DNA of 32,635 nt, taken from the NCBI GenBank assembly GCA_905203765.1, contig CAJKXC010000026.1, positions 1 through 32,635 on the forward strand, given 5' to 3'. The notes under the pieces are model-generated. The model was given only the letters and a program-made list of their open reading frames with translations, was not told the origin of the DNA and did not search any database. Source of the DNA: an uncultured Bacteroides sp. (lineage in GTDB: Bacteria > Bacteroidota > Bacteroidia > Bacteroidales > Bacteroidaceae). Shown in pieces: positions 31,573 to 32,635 of the stretch; position 1 is the first letter of the stretch, and each line of letters begins with the position of its first letter. The translations under genes were made by a program, and so were the position numbers.

Positions 31573-32538
31573 ATGTCGGTTGCAAATACTGAAGAAAAAA
31601 TGATGATTAAATCCGAATTGAAAGGTTTCATGGAGTCCGTGATAGCGGAACTTGAATCCGAGGGGCGGTATTCCACTGCCCATGTGTATCGTTGTGCGTT
31701 GAAGGCTGCCCTTGCTTATGAGGGGGATAGCCTTTGTCTTGAAAACATTACTTCTGCCTGGCTGTCAGCCTATCAGGAACATCTGCGGACGGATCGGCAG
31801 CTGCTGATGAATACCGTTTCCACTTATATGCGTATGCTTCGTGCGGTGTACAACCGTGCTGTGGATGCGGGGCTTGCCCCTTTTGTTCCCCACTTGTTCA
31901 GGTGTGTCTTTACAGGCCGCCAGAAGAACCACCGCCGTGCTTTGGAAGGTAAGGATATGAGGAAACTGCTTGCGGAAGAACCGGCAGAACCCACCACCTC
32001 TTCCGTCCGGCACGACCTTCGTTGGGCGCGTGCCTGCCTTGAACTGATGCTGCGCTTCCACGGCCTGTCCTTCGTAGACCTTGCCCACCTTCGTAAGTCC
32101 GACCTTCGGGACGGGTATCTCTATGTCTGCCGCCGCAAGACGGGTATTCCCCTTTGTATCACCGTCAGCCCCGAAGCCCTTGCCCTGATCCGCCGTTATG
32201 CCCATCCCGATCCTGCTTCGCCTTACCTGCTCGATATCCTCGATGGGCACCTCTCCGGTAAAGCCGCCCACACCGACTATTGCCGTATGCTTCGGCTGCT
32301 CAACCTGCGCCTTTCCCAACTCTCCCGCAAGCGCAAGTTGGGGCTGTGTGTCTCTTCCTACTGCGCGCGCCACACCTGGGCTACTGCCGCCAAGTATTGC
32401 GGCGTGTCCGTCGAAGTTATCTCCGAGGCATTGGGACATAGCTCGGTAACCGTCACGGAAGGATACCTGAAACAATTCGATTGGGATGTGATTGATAATG
32501 CAGACAGGGTAATAATGCGTTACATCTTCGGGAAGTGA
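31573..32538 (+). CDS. Tyrosine-type site-specific recombinase
   Basis: A 321-residue integrase-fold recombinase of the Bacteroides invertase type. The N-terminal SAM-like arm spans about 15-110. The catalytic part has Lys189 (RRKTG), Tyr263-x-x-Arg266 in SSYCARHTWATAA, His289 in ALGHSSVTVTEGYL and the nucleophile Tyr298. The first catalytic arginine, which I expect just before GMxFVDLA in this group, reads histidine (His163 in RFHGLSFVDLAHLRK). Codon use favours CTT and GCC more than its neighbours do, hinting at transfer. Such genes often sit beside phase-variable capsule promoters; an inverted repeat 51 bp downstream fits that. It is not part of an obvious transposon here. Confidence 0.9.
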   Translation: MSVANTEEKMMIKSELKGFMESVIAELESEGRYSTAHVYRCALKAALAYEGDSLCLENITSAWLSAYQEHLRTDRQLLMNTVSTYMRMLRAVYNRAVDAGLAPFVPHLFRCVFTGRQKNHRRALEGKDMRKLLAEEPAEPTTSSVRHDLRWARACLELMLRFHGLSFVDLAHLRKSDLRDGYLYVCRRKTGIPLCITVSPEALALIRRYAHPDPASPYLLDILDGHLSGKAAHTDYCRMLRLLNLRLSQLSRKRKLGLCVSSYCARHTWATAAKYCGVSVEVISEALGHSSVTVTEGYLKQFDWDVIDNADRVIMRYIFGK

Positions 32539-32589
32539 CAGAAAAAGAAGTAAACAGACAAAATGTTGACTGATAGATAAATATAAGCT

Positions 32590-32608
32590 CGTTACCTTGT
32601 AAGTAACG
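32590..32608. repeat. Recombinase-site-like inverted repeat
   Basis: CGTTAC and GTAACG are 6-bp inverted arms around a 7-base spacer (CTTGTAA), the layout of a tyrosine-recombinase crossover core. It lies 51 bp after the recombinase stop. Only one copy is in the window. Confidence 0.55.
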
Positions 32609-32624
32609 GTATTCTTTATAGCCG

Positions 32625-32632
32625 CAAAAATA
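32625..32632 (-). promoter_or_regulatory. Possible outward promoter element at the window edge
   Basis: The minus strand reads TATTTTTG, a match to TAnnTTTG, pointing back across the inverted repeat toward the recombinase gene. Its -33 region lies beyond the window, so it cannot be confirmed. Confidence 0.3.
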
Positions 32633-32635
32633 GAT

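Noticed and set aside
31573..32538. Recombinase as part of an integrated conjugative or transposable element
   Set aside because: No excisionase, mobilisation, transposase or element-end genes are visible, and lipB next to it is intact. A local invertase fits better.

Overview
The window reads as chromosome of a Bacteroides-type gut bacterium (order Bacteroidales). The evidence is a SusC/SusD pair, outer-membrane TonB-dependent receptors with N-terminal carboxypeptidase-regulatory-like domains, an LRR/M64 peptidase lipoprotein, a short ACT-less SerA, Bacteroides-style promoters (TTTG ... TAnnTTTG) and a capsule-locus type tyrosine recombinase. I see no rRNA, tRNA, insertion sequence or CRISPR array. 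The genes look intact; the main interest lies in small cassettes and intergenic repeats.

Layout. (1) 3-3383, plus: serC, serA and a DUF1015 gene, a serine-biosynthesis operon with an elaborate CACAGAG/CTCTGTG hairpin between serC and serA and a terminator at the end. (2) 3460-4657, plus: flavodoxin-like reductase, FKBP-type prolyl isomerase and a tiny basic protein. They end in a terminator whose loop holds the stop codons of this operon and of the convergent glycerate kinase gene (4654-5877, minus). (3) 5989-8519, plus: yigZ-family gene; an intergenic array of four 22-bp palindromic repeats; a solitary HpaII-endonuclease-like protein with an altered putative active site; and a nitroreductase overlapping it by one base. 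(4) 8537-10450, minus: a lipoprotein that combines leucine-rich repeats, a thioredoxin-like domain and an M64 zinc peptidase. (5) 15308 down to 10724, minus: ABC ATPase, ABC permease, YtrA-type GntR regulator, an unlisted 37-residue membrane protein and an outer-membrane beta-barrel protein. This run is headed by a promoter overlapped by a near-perfect operator palindrome. (6) 16082-15408, minus: hemolysin III/PAQR membrane protein. (7) 17015-16112, minus: a three-gene DUF3791-DUF3990-DUF3791 cassette with ATGA overlaps at both junctions, a textbook Bacteroides promoter and a second 22-bp palindromic array upstream. (8) 22326-17314, minus: DUF3298 lipoprotein, rsmG, MBL-fold hydrolase and gcvP. 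(9) 23267-22434 AraC regulator and 26187-23341 TonB-dependent receptor, minus. (10) 26429-30810, plus: a SusC/SusD pair without linked enzymes. (11) lipB (30856-31515), then a tyrosine recombinase (31573-32538) with a recombinase-site-like inverted repeat 50 bp beyond it, at the window edge.

The strongest candidates for something undescribed are four. First, two palindrome arrays of unrelated sequence share one architecture: a 17-bp dyad plus 5-bp linker, four copies each. One lies just before the HpaII-like gene and the other just before the DUF3791/DUF3990 cassette. Second, the HpaII-like protein is an orphan whose catalytic lysine position appears to be arginine. Third, the ADP-ribosyltransferase-like DUF3990 protein is sandwiched between two small DUF3791 partners. 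Fourth, the window edge carries a possible phase-variation switch. Assignments come from reading motifs, without any database search.
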